Below are positions 33,371 to 39,685 of a stretch of 39,685 nt of DNA, in pieces (within the stretch, counting starts at the first letter, position 1; the number at the start of each line of letters is the position of its first letter). The notes below the pieces were generated by a model. It searched no databases and was not told the origin of the DNA. It saw only the letters and a program-made list of their open reading frames with translations. Location: assembly GCA_035326705.1 (NCBI GenBank), contig DAOLES010000009.1, positions 1 through 39,685 of the forward strand. Direction: 5' to 3'. Source of the stretch: Oligoflexia bacterium (GTDB lineage: Bacteria > Bdellovibrionota_G > JALEGL01). The translations under genes were made by a program, and so were the position numbers.

Positions 33371-34378
33371 CTATTTTAAAATATGGTACGATGCTTTTTG
33401 ATGGACCAATGTATTAGAAAGTTTACCTAGACCTGTAATCTCTAAGTCAATCTGGTCTTTGTTTTTTAACCAAATAGGCTCGTAGCTTTTTCCTTCTTTC
33501 TTTGCTTTTAAAGCAGCGGTACCATTGAGTTCACCCAAACAACCTGTGCCAACCGTACCGGATCCAATAATATCTCCCGGAAATAAATTTACGCCATATG
33601 AAACTCGCTCAATGATCTGCGCAAAAGTCCAGTGCATGCTATCCATATTGCCTTGTGAGACAAGCTCTCCATTGAGTGTTGCTTTCATTTCCAAATTGTA
33701 TGTCAGACCTTGACCGGTGTCTTGGGCAAAAGCTTTAAGCTCATCTTTGCTGACCAACCAGGGGCCAAAACAATTGGCAAAGTCTTTGCCTTTGGCCGGG
33801 CCCAAGCTCAGCTTAAGTTCTTGCATTTGTAAAGTCCGGGCAGAAAGATCATTCATAATCATAAAACCAAAAATATGTTCATCTGCTTTGTTGGCGGGAA
33901 TATTTTTTCCACCCTTGCCTATAACAGCGGCAATCTCTAATTCAAAATCCAGTTTATCCAAGTGGTCATCGTAAACATCAATAGGGCCTTCACCAAACAC
34001 GGCATTGTGGTTGGTAAAATAAAATACCGGGAATTGATCAAATTCAGGAATCATGTCTGCACCACGATTAGCGCGCATGGTTTCTACATGTTGTCTAAAG
34101 GCATAAGCATCCCTACAAGAGGGGGGGTGAGGTACTGGAGAAAGTAAAGTATGGACATCGGCAGGTTTAAATTTTTCAGGTTCGGCATAGAGTATTTTTT
34201 CTAAGTCTTGAACTTTAGAAAAGTAAGTGTCATTATGATTAAGAAAACTTTGCATATCTTGGGGTAAATCAAGCTTAATGTGTTTGGCCGTATCATGCAT
34301 GTCATAGTAGCCCTCATCTTTAATGTACAGTCCAAGACGTTCTTGTTGGTTTTGATTGAGATAGCTGATGAGTTTCAT
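33371..34378 (-). CDS. fumarylacetoacetate hydrolase family protein (fumarylacetoacetase)
   Basis: 335 aa. It has the FAH fold with PSCRDAYAFRQHVETM, the metal/catalytic region FYFTNHNAVFGEG, LDFELEIAAVIGKGG, MIMNDLSARTLQMQE, GPAKGKDFANCFGPWL and the GSGTVGTGC turn. It should cleave fumarylacetoacetate to fumarate and acetoacetate, the last step of tyrosine degradation. The sequence type, about 330 aa, differs from the 420-aa eukaryotic FAH, and the call to this substrate relies on its operon with HPPD and homogentisate dioxygenase. Start ATG overlaps the aminotransferase stop by 4 nt. Confidence 0.9.
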   Translation of the reverse strand: MKLISYLNQNQQERLGLYIKDEGYYDMHDTAKHIKLDLPQDMQSFLNHNDTYFSKVQDLEKILYAEPEKFKPADVHTLLSPVPHPPSCRDAYAFRQHVETMRANRGADMIPEFDQFPVFYFTNHNAVFGEGPIDVYDDHLDKLDFELEIAAVIGKGGKNIPANKADEHIFGFMIMNDLSARTLQMQELKLSLGPAKGKDFANCFGPWLVSKDELKAFAQDTGQGLTYNLEMKATLNGELVSQGNMDSMHWTFAQIIERVSYGVNLFPGDIIGSGTVGTGCLGELNGTAALKAKKEGKSYEPIWLKNKDQIDLEITGLGKLSNTLVHQKASYHILK

Positions 34379-35517
34379 AAGAGCTCCTTTGCATACAAGC
34401 CTAAAACTTTTTTCATCACATCTAAGGCAAAATGATTTTGTTCTTGCGTACCGGTATTAATTCTTATGCCATGATCAAAGCCAAACGCCCCCAGCGGCCT
34501 AAGAATTAAACCTTGGTCAAAACAGGCATGATAGAAATGTTGGGCCGTTTGTGCATCTTTAAAATAAAGCATGATCGCATTGGAACCGGTATTGGGGACA
34601 AAAGTTAAACCAAGTTCAATAAAGGATTGATAAAAATAATCCAAACCTTCACGGTTAAGCTTTTGAGTCCTGCTTAAAAAATCAGTGTCCTCTAAAGCAG
34701 CCATAGCCATGTGTTGTCCCATGCGGCTTGGTTCAAATGGCAGTTTAACTTTGTTTAAGGTATCAATAATGGCTTCATCTGCAATAGCATAACCAATTCT
34801 GGCACCGGCTAATCCATAAGCTTTTGAAAACGTACGGGTAACAATAAGATTAGAGTAGTCTCCTAAAAGTTCAATGCCATTGGGATAAGTTTTGTGATGG
34901 CAGGCATATTCATAATAAGCTTCATCCAAGATGACCAAAATATTTTTGGGAACAGCCGCTAAAAATTTTTGTAGATCAGTTTTTGTAATCATTGATCCGG
35001 TAGGGTTATTGGGGTTGGCCAAATAAATTATACGTGTATTGTCAGTTATGGCTTGAGCAATTGCATCCAGATCATAAGCCCAATTGTTAAGCCCAATTGT
35101 TTTTAAAGTTCGGCCTAATTTTTTGGCGTTGACATAGGTGCCAATGAAACTGCCTTTGGACGTTAAAATCACCTCATTCTTTTCACTAAAGGCCATAAAA
35201 ATATAAGCCAACAATGAGTCAACGCCAGAACCACAGATGAGTTGATGGGAATCAATAGCAAGATGTTTTGCTAAGGCTTGTCTAAGCGCATAGGCGGCCG
35301 GATCTGGATAAAGATGGACTTGATCCAAACATTTTTTTGCCGCTGCAATTGCTTTTGGAGAAGGGCCCAGAGGGTTTTCATTGGATGCCAATTTGGCAAA
35401 CTTGGTCAAACCACGTTTATCGGTCAAGGATTCTAAACTTTTACCGGCCTTATAAGCGCGCAAGTCTTGAATATGTTGAGGAATGTGGAAGGTTAATTTT
35501 TCCACTTTAGTCCTCAT
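34375..35517 (-). CDS. HisC-like aromatic aminotransferase
   Basis: 380 aa PLP aminotransferase of fold type I, subgroup HisC: KLASNENPLGPSP near 42, LYPDPAAYALRQALA, ANPNNPTGSMI, LDEAYYEY, and PLP lysine K232 in TRTFSKAYGLAGARIGY. HisC homologues also act on aromatic amino acids. In this operon, between homogentisate dioxygenase and FAH, the likely job is tyrosine to 4-hydroxyphenylpyruvate, not histidine synthesis. It overlaps the dioxygenase stop by 11 nt and FAH by 4 nt. Confidence 0.87.
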   Translation of the reverse strand: MRTKVEKLTFHIPQHIQDLRAYKAGKSLESLTDKRGLTKFAKLASNENPLGPSPKAIAAAKKCLDQVHLYPDPAAYALRQALAKHLAIDSHQLICGSGVDSLLAYIFMAFSEKNEVILTSKGSFIGTYVNAKKLGRTLKTIGLNNWAYDLDAIAQAITDNTRIIYLANPNNPTGSMITKTDLQKFLAAVPKNILVILDEAYYEYACHHKTYPNGIELLGDYSNLIVTRTFSKAYGLAGARIGYAIADEAIIDTLNKVKLPFEPSRMGQHMAMAALEDTDFLSRTQKLNREGLDYFYQSFIELGLTFVPNTGSNAIMLYFKDAQTAQHFYHACFDQGLILRPLGAFGFDHGIRINTGTQEQNHFALDVMKKVLGLYAKELL

Positions 35518-36682
35518 TCCACGAACGCCAATAGTTGGGATCAGATACAGCTTGAATTTCTTTGGATAAATTCAAAGGCGCAAAAGTATCCACCATCACG
35601 GCATATTCATGCGTTTCTTTTTGACCAATAGAGGCTTCGGTTTTTCCAGGTTGTGGACCGTGGGCAATGCCCATGGGGTGATAAGAAATAGAACCCGGCT
35701 CTATACCCTTACGAGACATGAAATCGCCATCAGCATAAAAAATAACCTCATCAGAATCAACATTGCTGTGAAAATAAGGTGCGGGTATGGCACCGGGATA
35801 AAAATCAAACAAGCGGGGTACAAAATTACAGACTACAAAATGCTGGGTTGCAAAGACCAAGTGTACGGGCGGTGGCAAGTGAATGGCACCTACTTTGGGG
35901 GCATAGTCTTTGATGTTCAAGGCAAAAGGGTATTCGCAGCCATCCCAGCCAACGACATCAAAAGGATGGTGATCCCAAACATGCGTATAGGTTTTTCTTC
36001 CTTGAGCATATTTACAACTGATATAAACCGGAAAATTGCCTTTTTGATCAATAGGATCATGTAAGGTGGGCAGTTTTAAATCACGTTCACAGTAAGGGGC
36101 ATCTTCTAGAAGCTGGCCCATGTCATTGCGAAAATGCTTGGGAATGTTAAAAGCGGTGTCAGACAAAACCATAAAGCAGCGGTTGTCTTTACTCTTGAAT
36201 TGAAATTGATAAATGCAGCCTTTGGGAATGATTAAATAATCGCCTGCAATAAAATCTATAACACCAAACTCACTTAAAAAAATTCCATCACCACGATGGA
36301 TAAAAACAAGCAGATGCTCATGCGCATTTTTGTGAAAGTCAGTGCAGTTTTCTGTAGGGGAACTGGTTAAAATTGTGCAGTTATGGTTTTCCATCCACAG
36401 TGTTTGCGCCTGGTGAAGACTACCAGAATTTTCTTGTCGGCCTGTATGAAACAAGTGCCACATCAAAGGTGCATCCTGCCAAACATCCATTTGCATTAAG
36501 TTTTGAGCATGAGCAATGGAACTAACTTTAGTGGGCATGTCCAGACGATAGCGATTACTGTATATACTGGAAAAACCTTGGGTACTGAACAGCTCTTCAC
36601 GGTATAGGCTTTTTTGGTCAGCCTTGTAAAAGGCAATATGCCGTTTTTTGGGAATATCACCTTGTTGATAATAAAATGGCAT
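35507..36682 (-). CDS. hmgA: homogentisate 1,2-dioxygenase
   Basis: 391 aa cupin-type non-heme iron enzyme that opens the ring of homogentisate to maleylacetoacetate. The family start MPFYYQQGDIPKKRHIAFYK is clear. Metal-ligand candidates are H305 and E312 in PYFHSNVDSDEVIFY and H341 in YHPMGIAHGPQPG. It is shorter than the about 430-445-aa human/Pseudomonas form, in line with a compact bacterial subtype. ATG 36682 overlaps the HPPD stop (TAATG). Confidence 0.92.
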   Translation of the reverse strand: MPFYYQQGDIPKKRHIAFYKADQKSLYREELFSTQGFSSIYSNRYRLDMPTKVSSIAHAQNLMQMDVWQDAPLMWHLFHTGRQENSGSLHQAQTLWMENHNCTILTSSPTENCTDFHKNAHEHLLVFIHRGDGIFLSEFGVIDFIAGDYLIIPKGCIYQFQFKSKDNRCFMVLSDTAFNIPKHFRNDMGQLLEDAPYCERDLKLPTLHDPIDQKGNFPVYISCKYAQGRKTYTHVWDHHPFDVVGWDGCEYPFALNIKDYAPKVGAIHLPPPVHLVFATQHFVVCNFVPRLFDFYPGAIPAPYFHSNVDSDEVIFYADGDFMSRKGIEPGSISYHPMGIAHGPQPGKTEASIGQKETHEYAVMVDTFAPLNLSKEIQAVSDPNYWRSWNED

Positions 36683-37800
36683 TATAAATTTCCTCTGAGT
36701 GCTTGATCACGTTCAATGGCTTCAAACAAAGCTTGAAAGTTACCCTGACCAAAACCCTGGCTGCCTTTGCGCCGTTGAATAATTTCATAAAAGAAGGACG
36801 GTCTATCACCAATGGGTTTGGTAAACAGTTGTAACAAATAGCCTTCGCCACCGGCCAAGTCTTCTATGTCACATAAAATGCCTAAATCAGCCAAAGCATC
36901 AATGTCTTCTGTTACAATGCCAGGGTTACGTTTTTTTAAGTCATCATAGTAGGTTTGTGGGACGGTTAAAAACTCAACACCATTGTTACGTAAAGCTTGA
37001 ATGCTGGTCAAAATATCATCAGATTCTAAAGCTACATGTTGCACACCGCTGCCATGGTAGACATCCAAGTACTCTTCAATTTGTGATTTTCTCTTGCCTT
37101 CATAAGGTTCATTGATGGGGTTACGGATGGCAAAATCATGACTTTTGACCACTTTTGATAAAAGCGCAGAGTACTGCGTTGAAATATCACCTGGGCCAAA
37201 TTCAATGAACTGTTCAAAATTAAAGGCTCTAACAAAATAATCAGCCCAAGCATTCATTTCATTCTGCCTAACGTTGCCCACAATATGGTCAATTTTTTTT
37301 AAGCCTACTGCTTGCCGTTCAATACTTATTTTTTGCCGGGGCTGATCATAGCCAGGCATGAATAAACCTTTGTACTGACTGCGATCACATAAAACAATTT
37401 CAGTATCATCATAAATTTTGAGAGCGGCATGCAAGACTTGGCCATTGTCATCTTTATCAAGAGTAGGTTTGTAAACCGGTATTCCACCACTATTTAAGGC
37501 ATGATTGTACAGATTTTCAACATCACTGACTTGATAGGCAAAACGCTTAACTCCATCACCATGCAAATTAAGAAAATAGGTGGCTTGCCAAAAAGAAGGC
37601 GAAAGCGGAGAGGTAATGACAATATTGATATCATTTTGTTTGAGATAATAACTGCTTCTATCTTTAAAACCGGTCTCTGGACCTTGGTAAGCAAGAATAT
37701 CAAAGCCTAAGGCTTTAGCGTACCAATAAGCCACCATTTTGGCCGAGCCCACATAGAATTCTACAAAATCAAATCCTTTAATTTCTAGTTCGTTTGACAT
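36682..37800 (-). CDS. hppD: 4-hydroxyphenylpyruvate dioxygenase
   Basis: 372 aa from ATG 37800, preceded by AAGGAATAAGG; an upstream in-frame ATG at 37848 lacks a ribosome binding site. Two VOC-type domains. The 2-His-1-Glu iron site is H172 (KKIDHIVGNV), H255 (GVQHVAL) and E339 (SFFYEIIQRR). The RRKGSQGFGQGNFQALFEAIERDQ end is diagnostic. It converts 4-hydroxyphenylpyruvate to homogentisate with O2. First gene of the tyrosine catabolism operon. Confidence 0.96.
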   Translation of the reverse strand: MSNELEIKGFDFVEFYVGSAKMVAYWYAKALGFDILAYQGPETGFKDRSSYYLKQNDINIVITSPLSPSFWQATYFLNLHGDGVKRFAYQVSDVENLYNHALNSGGIPVYKPTLDKDDNGQVLHAALKIYDDTEIVLCDRSQYKGLFMPGYDQPRQKISIERQAVGLKKIDHIVGNVRQNEMNAWADYFVRAFNFEQFIEFGPGDISTQYSALLSKVVKSHDFAIRNPINEPYEGKRKSQIEEYLDVYHGSGVQHVALESDDILTSIQALRNNGVEFLTVPQTYYDDLKKRNPGIVTEDIDALADLGILCDIEDLAGGEGYLLQLFTKPIGDRPSFFYEIIQRRKGSQGFGQGNFQALFEAIERDQALRGNL

Positions 37801-38071
37801 CCTTATTCCTTGTATCCATGTTATAGTCTCAATTGCTTTTAGATGCAAAAATGAAGAGCTTGTGAATTATAAAGTAATGGATAATTATGATCATGGCTAT
37901 AATTTTTAATGGTTATTCCGTATATCCACCAGCAATACTCTTTATTATGAGGGTTACTGGCTAAAGATTTGTTTTTAATCTTTATAAAATAGAAATATTT
38001 TTTACATTCATTTGAGCTTGAATAAAAATTTATTATAGTTTGTAAGTCCATACCATGCTAACAAGATCACT
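37801..38071. other. divergent intergenic region before the DUF1543 gene
   Basis: 271 bp shared by the HPPD operon and the DUF1543 gene. It contains a possible plus-strand promoter (38012-38039). A 70-codon minus-strand ORF (37839-38051) fills most of it but has an odd Tyr/Asn/Cys-rich composition and no ribosome binding site, so it is not called. Confidence 0.35.
38012..38039 (+). promoter_or_regulatory. putative promoter of the DUF1543 gene
   Basis: TTGAGC (38012-38017) and TATAGT (38034-38039), spacer 16 bp; start predicted near 38046, 26 nt before the ATG. Confidence 0.3.
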
Positions 38072-38626
38072 ATGCAACACAAACTATTTTTAATTGTTTT
38101 AGGTGCTACACCTCCTGGAAGAAATATTGAACAGCACGATGTTATGTTTGCTGTTGGTAAGTCTATAGAAGATACGTATCCAAAAATTTTGCAACATTGG
38201 TCAGTAAAAGGAGTTCATATTGATGCCTATGTTGAAGTCACCCAGGTTGATGGCTTTAAGATAAACATTGTTAATGCAAAACAAGACGCTCATTTGCAGG
38301 CAAATAGGCTTTATTTTATCAATTTGGGTGGATATATGCCGAATGATATAGAAGAGTACCATAAAAAAATACTGGTCGCGGCGTCAAATAAGATTGAAGC
38401 AAAACGCAAAGTTAAAACGGATGATTTTTTTAAACAGGGTTTACAAGAAAAAAATGCTTGCCCACATTATGATGATCAATTTGAAATTGTCGGTTTTGAT
38501 GTAGACAACTGTCTTTTGCTTGATGAGCATATTGAGAAATGCTATTCAATTGAACTCTTAGAAGATCATTCATCGAAGTGGATAAACAACAAAAAAGTTA
38601 TTGGTTACTTTCCTATAAAGCAATAG
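38072..38626 (+). CDS. DUF1543-family protein
   Basis: 184 aa, cytoplasmic by sequence. FLIVLGATPPGRNIEQHDVMFAVGKSIEDTYPKI followed by VHIDAYVEVTQVDGFKINIV is the DUF1543 signature (P-P-G-R-x-I-E-x-H-D and D-x-W/Y-x-E-V-x-x-V-D-G). The second half (from LYFINLGGY) looks like the paired half of the family. No biochemical function is known. It is monocistronic, ahead of the heme-oxygenase-like gene by 106 bp. Confidence 0.85.
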   Translation: MQHKLFLIVLGATPPGRNIEQHDVMFAVGKSIEDTYPKILQHWSVKGVHIDAYVEVTQVDGFKINIVNAKQDAHLQANRLYFINLGGYMPNDIEEYHKKILVAASNKIEAKRKVKTDDFFKQGLQEKNACPHYDDQFEIVGFDVDNCLLLDEHIEKCYSIELLEDHSSKWINNKKVIGYFPIKQ

Positions 38627-38659
38627 TTTAAAATATAACACAAACGCAGATCTGTAATT

Positions 38660-38689
38660 TTGACAGGCTTAATCTAGATCAGGTAAACT
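38660..38689 (+). promoter_or_regulatory. putative promoter of the heme-oxygenase-like gene
   Basis: TTGACA (38660-38665), 18-bp spacer, TAAACT (38684-38689). The spacer holds the dyad ATCTAGAT, and CAGATCTG lies just upstream; either could be an operator. Start predicted near 38696, with an AAGGGAG ribosome binding site before ATG 38733. Confidence 0.4.
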
Positions 38690-38732
38690 TTATTTAAAGG
38701 TTAGCAGCTAATGTAAATGTAAGGGAGTCGTT

Positions 38733-39668
38733 ATGGAAGCATCATTGCAAGAATTTGCACAAAAAAATAATATTGTGGGTTTGGGAGAAGAGGCACTGAC
38801 TGCTATTGCTAAACAAGAAAAAGGTTATACATTAGAACGAGCCCAACAGTTTTTAAGGTTTCATCAGCGGATAGAAAATGAATTGTTAAATCACCCTATC
38901 ATTACCCACAATGCCTATACCCATTGGTTTGAGCAGGGGAACGCTACTACAGAACAAGTCAAAGACTTAATTGTGCAGTTTTCTGTTTTTTCCAATTTGT
39001 TTTTACATGCGCAGTTGCATAAAGTTATCAACTCCAACTCTATTGAGTCCATGCGTGCTTCAAAAGAAATCTTGGTCAATGAACTGGGGGTTATTTTTAG
39101 ACCCAGAGAAAAAAAACTACGCAATGAAAGCCAAGCGGTGAGTAATGAATATGATAATGCCAACGATCCTGCTTTATTAAGTCCAGAAGGAACGGTGGAT
39201 GGCGGCACATTCAGGTTCAGTGCTGCGCATTTTGAATGGATGGTGCGTATTGCGGAATCTTTAGGCTTGGGGTTTAATGATATAGGAAAGCGTAAACACG
39301 GCTGTAAAAGTACTTTACTTTTTTGTGATGAGCTGGTGCGGATTTACGGATCAGAGGATTACGAAACCAGTCAAGCAGCCAGTTATGCTGTAGAAAACTG
39401 GGCGGCCAGAGGTTTTTGGAAGCAATTGATTAGAGGTTTGCAAGTCTACAAAGAAAAACATAACAGTCAATTGTCTATTGGTTTTTTCACTTACCATGAT
39501 CGCTTGGAAGCGCAACATGCAGACCATACCCAGGATGAATTAGAAGAATATTACTTTGAACACCCCACACTCAACGAAGACGCCTTCATCCAAAACGGCA
39601 ATCAAATGCTCAAAGCCGTTGGGGTATTTTGGGATGGATTAGAAGTAAGGCGTAAAGCAATAGATTAA
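38733..39668 (+). CDS. heme-oxygenase-like, iron-dependent oxidase-type protein
   Basis: 311 aa, all-helical. The C-terminal part has E221 (VENWAARGFW) and a H255-x3-E259-x2-H262 cluster (TYHDRLEAQH), matching the E...H-x3-D/E-x2-H ligand pattern of heme-oxygenase-like diiron enzymes (HDO; CADD, SznF and UndA relatives). The N-terminal ligands are less clear: candidates are E117 and H166. Motifs FHQRIENELLNHP and FSNLFLHAQLHKV match the iron-containing redox enzyme annotation. AAGGGAG precedes the ATG. Substrate unknown; no partner gene is seen before the window ends 17 bp on. Confidence 0.75.
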   Translation: MEASLQEFAQKNNIVGLGEEALTAIAKQEKGYTLERAQQFLRFHQRIENELLNHPIITHNAYTHWFEQGNATTEQVKDLIVQFSVFSNLFLHAQLHKVINSNSIESMRASKEILVNELGVIFRPREKKLRNESQAVSNEYDNANDPALLSPEGTVDGGTFRFSAAHFEWMVRIAESLGLGFNDIGKRKHGCKSTLLFCDELVRIYGSEDYETSQAASYAVENWAARGFWKQLIRGLQVYKEKHNSQLSIGFFTYHDRLEAQHADHTQDELEEYYFEHPTLNEDAFIQNGNQMLKAVGVFWDGLEVRRKAID

Positions 39669-39685
39669 GCATAAAAAAACCACGT

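Noticed and set aside
35609..36064. 151-codon plus-strand ORF antisense to hmgA
   Set aside because: Lies wholly inside the well-supported homogentisate dioxygenase gene, which has clear motifs on the other strand.
37839..38051. 70-codon minus-strand ORF between HPPD and the DUF1543 gene
   Set aside because: No ribosome binding site, unusual Tyr/Asn/Cys-rich composition, no signal or domain. It runs through the promoter region of the HPPD operon. Conservation in relatives could rescue it.
1..39685. CRISPR array, rRNA, tRNA or prophage
   Set aside because: Looked for regular direct repeats, cloverleaf-like GTTCGAATC segments and phage structural genes; found none.

Overview
The window is an AT-rich, gene-dense chromosomal segment from a Gram-negative bacterium with an outer membrane. 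The evidence for this is a set of SurA/PpiC chaperones, lipoproteins, C-terminal-Phe beta-barrel candidates and a periplasmic cytochrome c maturation pathway. The organism respires aerobically: it has an O2-dependent homogentisate pathway and a Ccm system. The CcmE has a CxxxY motif (the 'System I*' type known from deltaproteobacteria and archaea). With the pilin style and low GC, this suggests a deltaproteobacterium in the broad sense, possibly Bdellovibrionota. That placement is inference. I saw no phage, insertion sequence, CRISPR, rRNA or tRNA.

Layout. 0.2-1.1 kb (-): a lone type IV prepilin-like protein. 1.2-10.1 kb (+): one tightly packed run with three tandem SurA/PpiC-type chaperone/foldases, pdxA (next to surA, as in E. 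coli), a phosphohexomutase, uvrA and a PlsC-type acyltransferase. 10.3-12.1 kb (-): a small secreted protein and a GGDEF-PilZ protein. 12.4-19.5 kb (+): a cysteine desulfurase coupled to a cytochrome c maturation operon (ccmE, ccmF, a CcmI-like fragment, an unknown membrane-anchored protein, ccmA, ccmB, ccmC, and a 35-codon ccmD). 19.5-19.7 kb: an intergenic stretch full of hairpins. 19.7-25.7 kb (-): a beta-barrel candidate, an FHA protein, an LpoA/LppC-like lipoprotein, a divergent DnaK and GrpE. 25.8-27.5 kb (+): an alpha/beta hydrolase and glutathione synthetase. 27.5-29.6 kb (-): a secreted protein, tryptophanase and a PGPGW-type membrane protein. 29.7-30.5 kb (+): a nitroreductase. 30.5-31.8 kb (-): a ComQ-like prenyl synthase preceded by a 13-codon peptide gene. 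31.9-37.8 kb (-): tyrosine/homogentisate catabolism (HPPD, homogentisate dioxygenase, aminotransferase, FAH, flavin reductase-like protein) ending in a coupled beta-barrel gene. 38.1-39.7 kb (+): a DUF1543 protein and a heme-oxygenase-like diiron-type protein.

Most notable: on the minus strand at 31601-31642 a tiny ORF encodes MKITKDIFRNVPW. It has a promoter (TTGACG-17-TATCAT) and a purine-rich ribosome binding site, and it is followed by a perfect 15-bp stem-loop with a T6 tract. The next gene is a polyprenyl-synthase relative that resembles ComQ, the enzyme that prenylates a tryptophan of the Bacillus ComX pheromone. A peptide ending in Pro-Trp beside a ComQ-like enzyme suggests an undescribed prenyl-tryptophan peptide signal in a Gram-negative bacterium. 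A tryptophan-sensing leader peptide is the main alternative. Other points worth attention are the CxxxY-type CcmE with no CcmH or CcmG in the operon, a hitherto unnamed operon partner whose cytoplasmic tail resembles the CcmI-like fragment beside it, and the palindrome-rich intergenic DNA.
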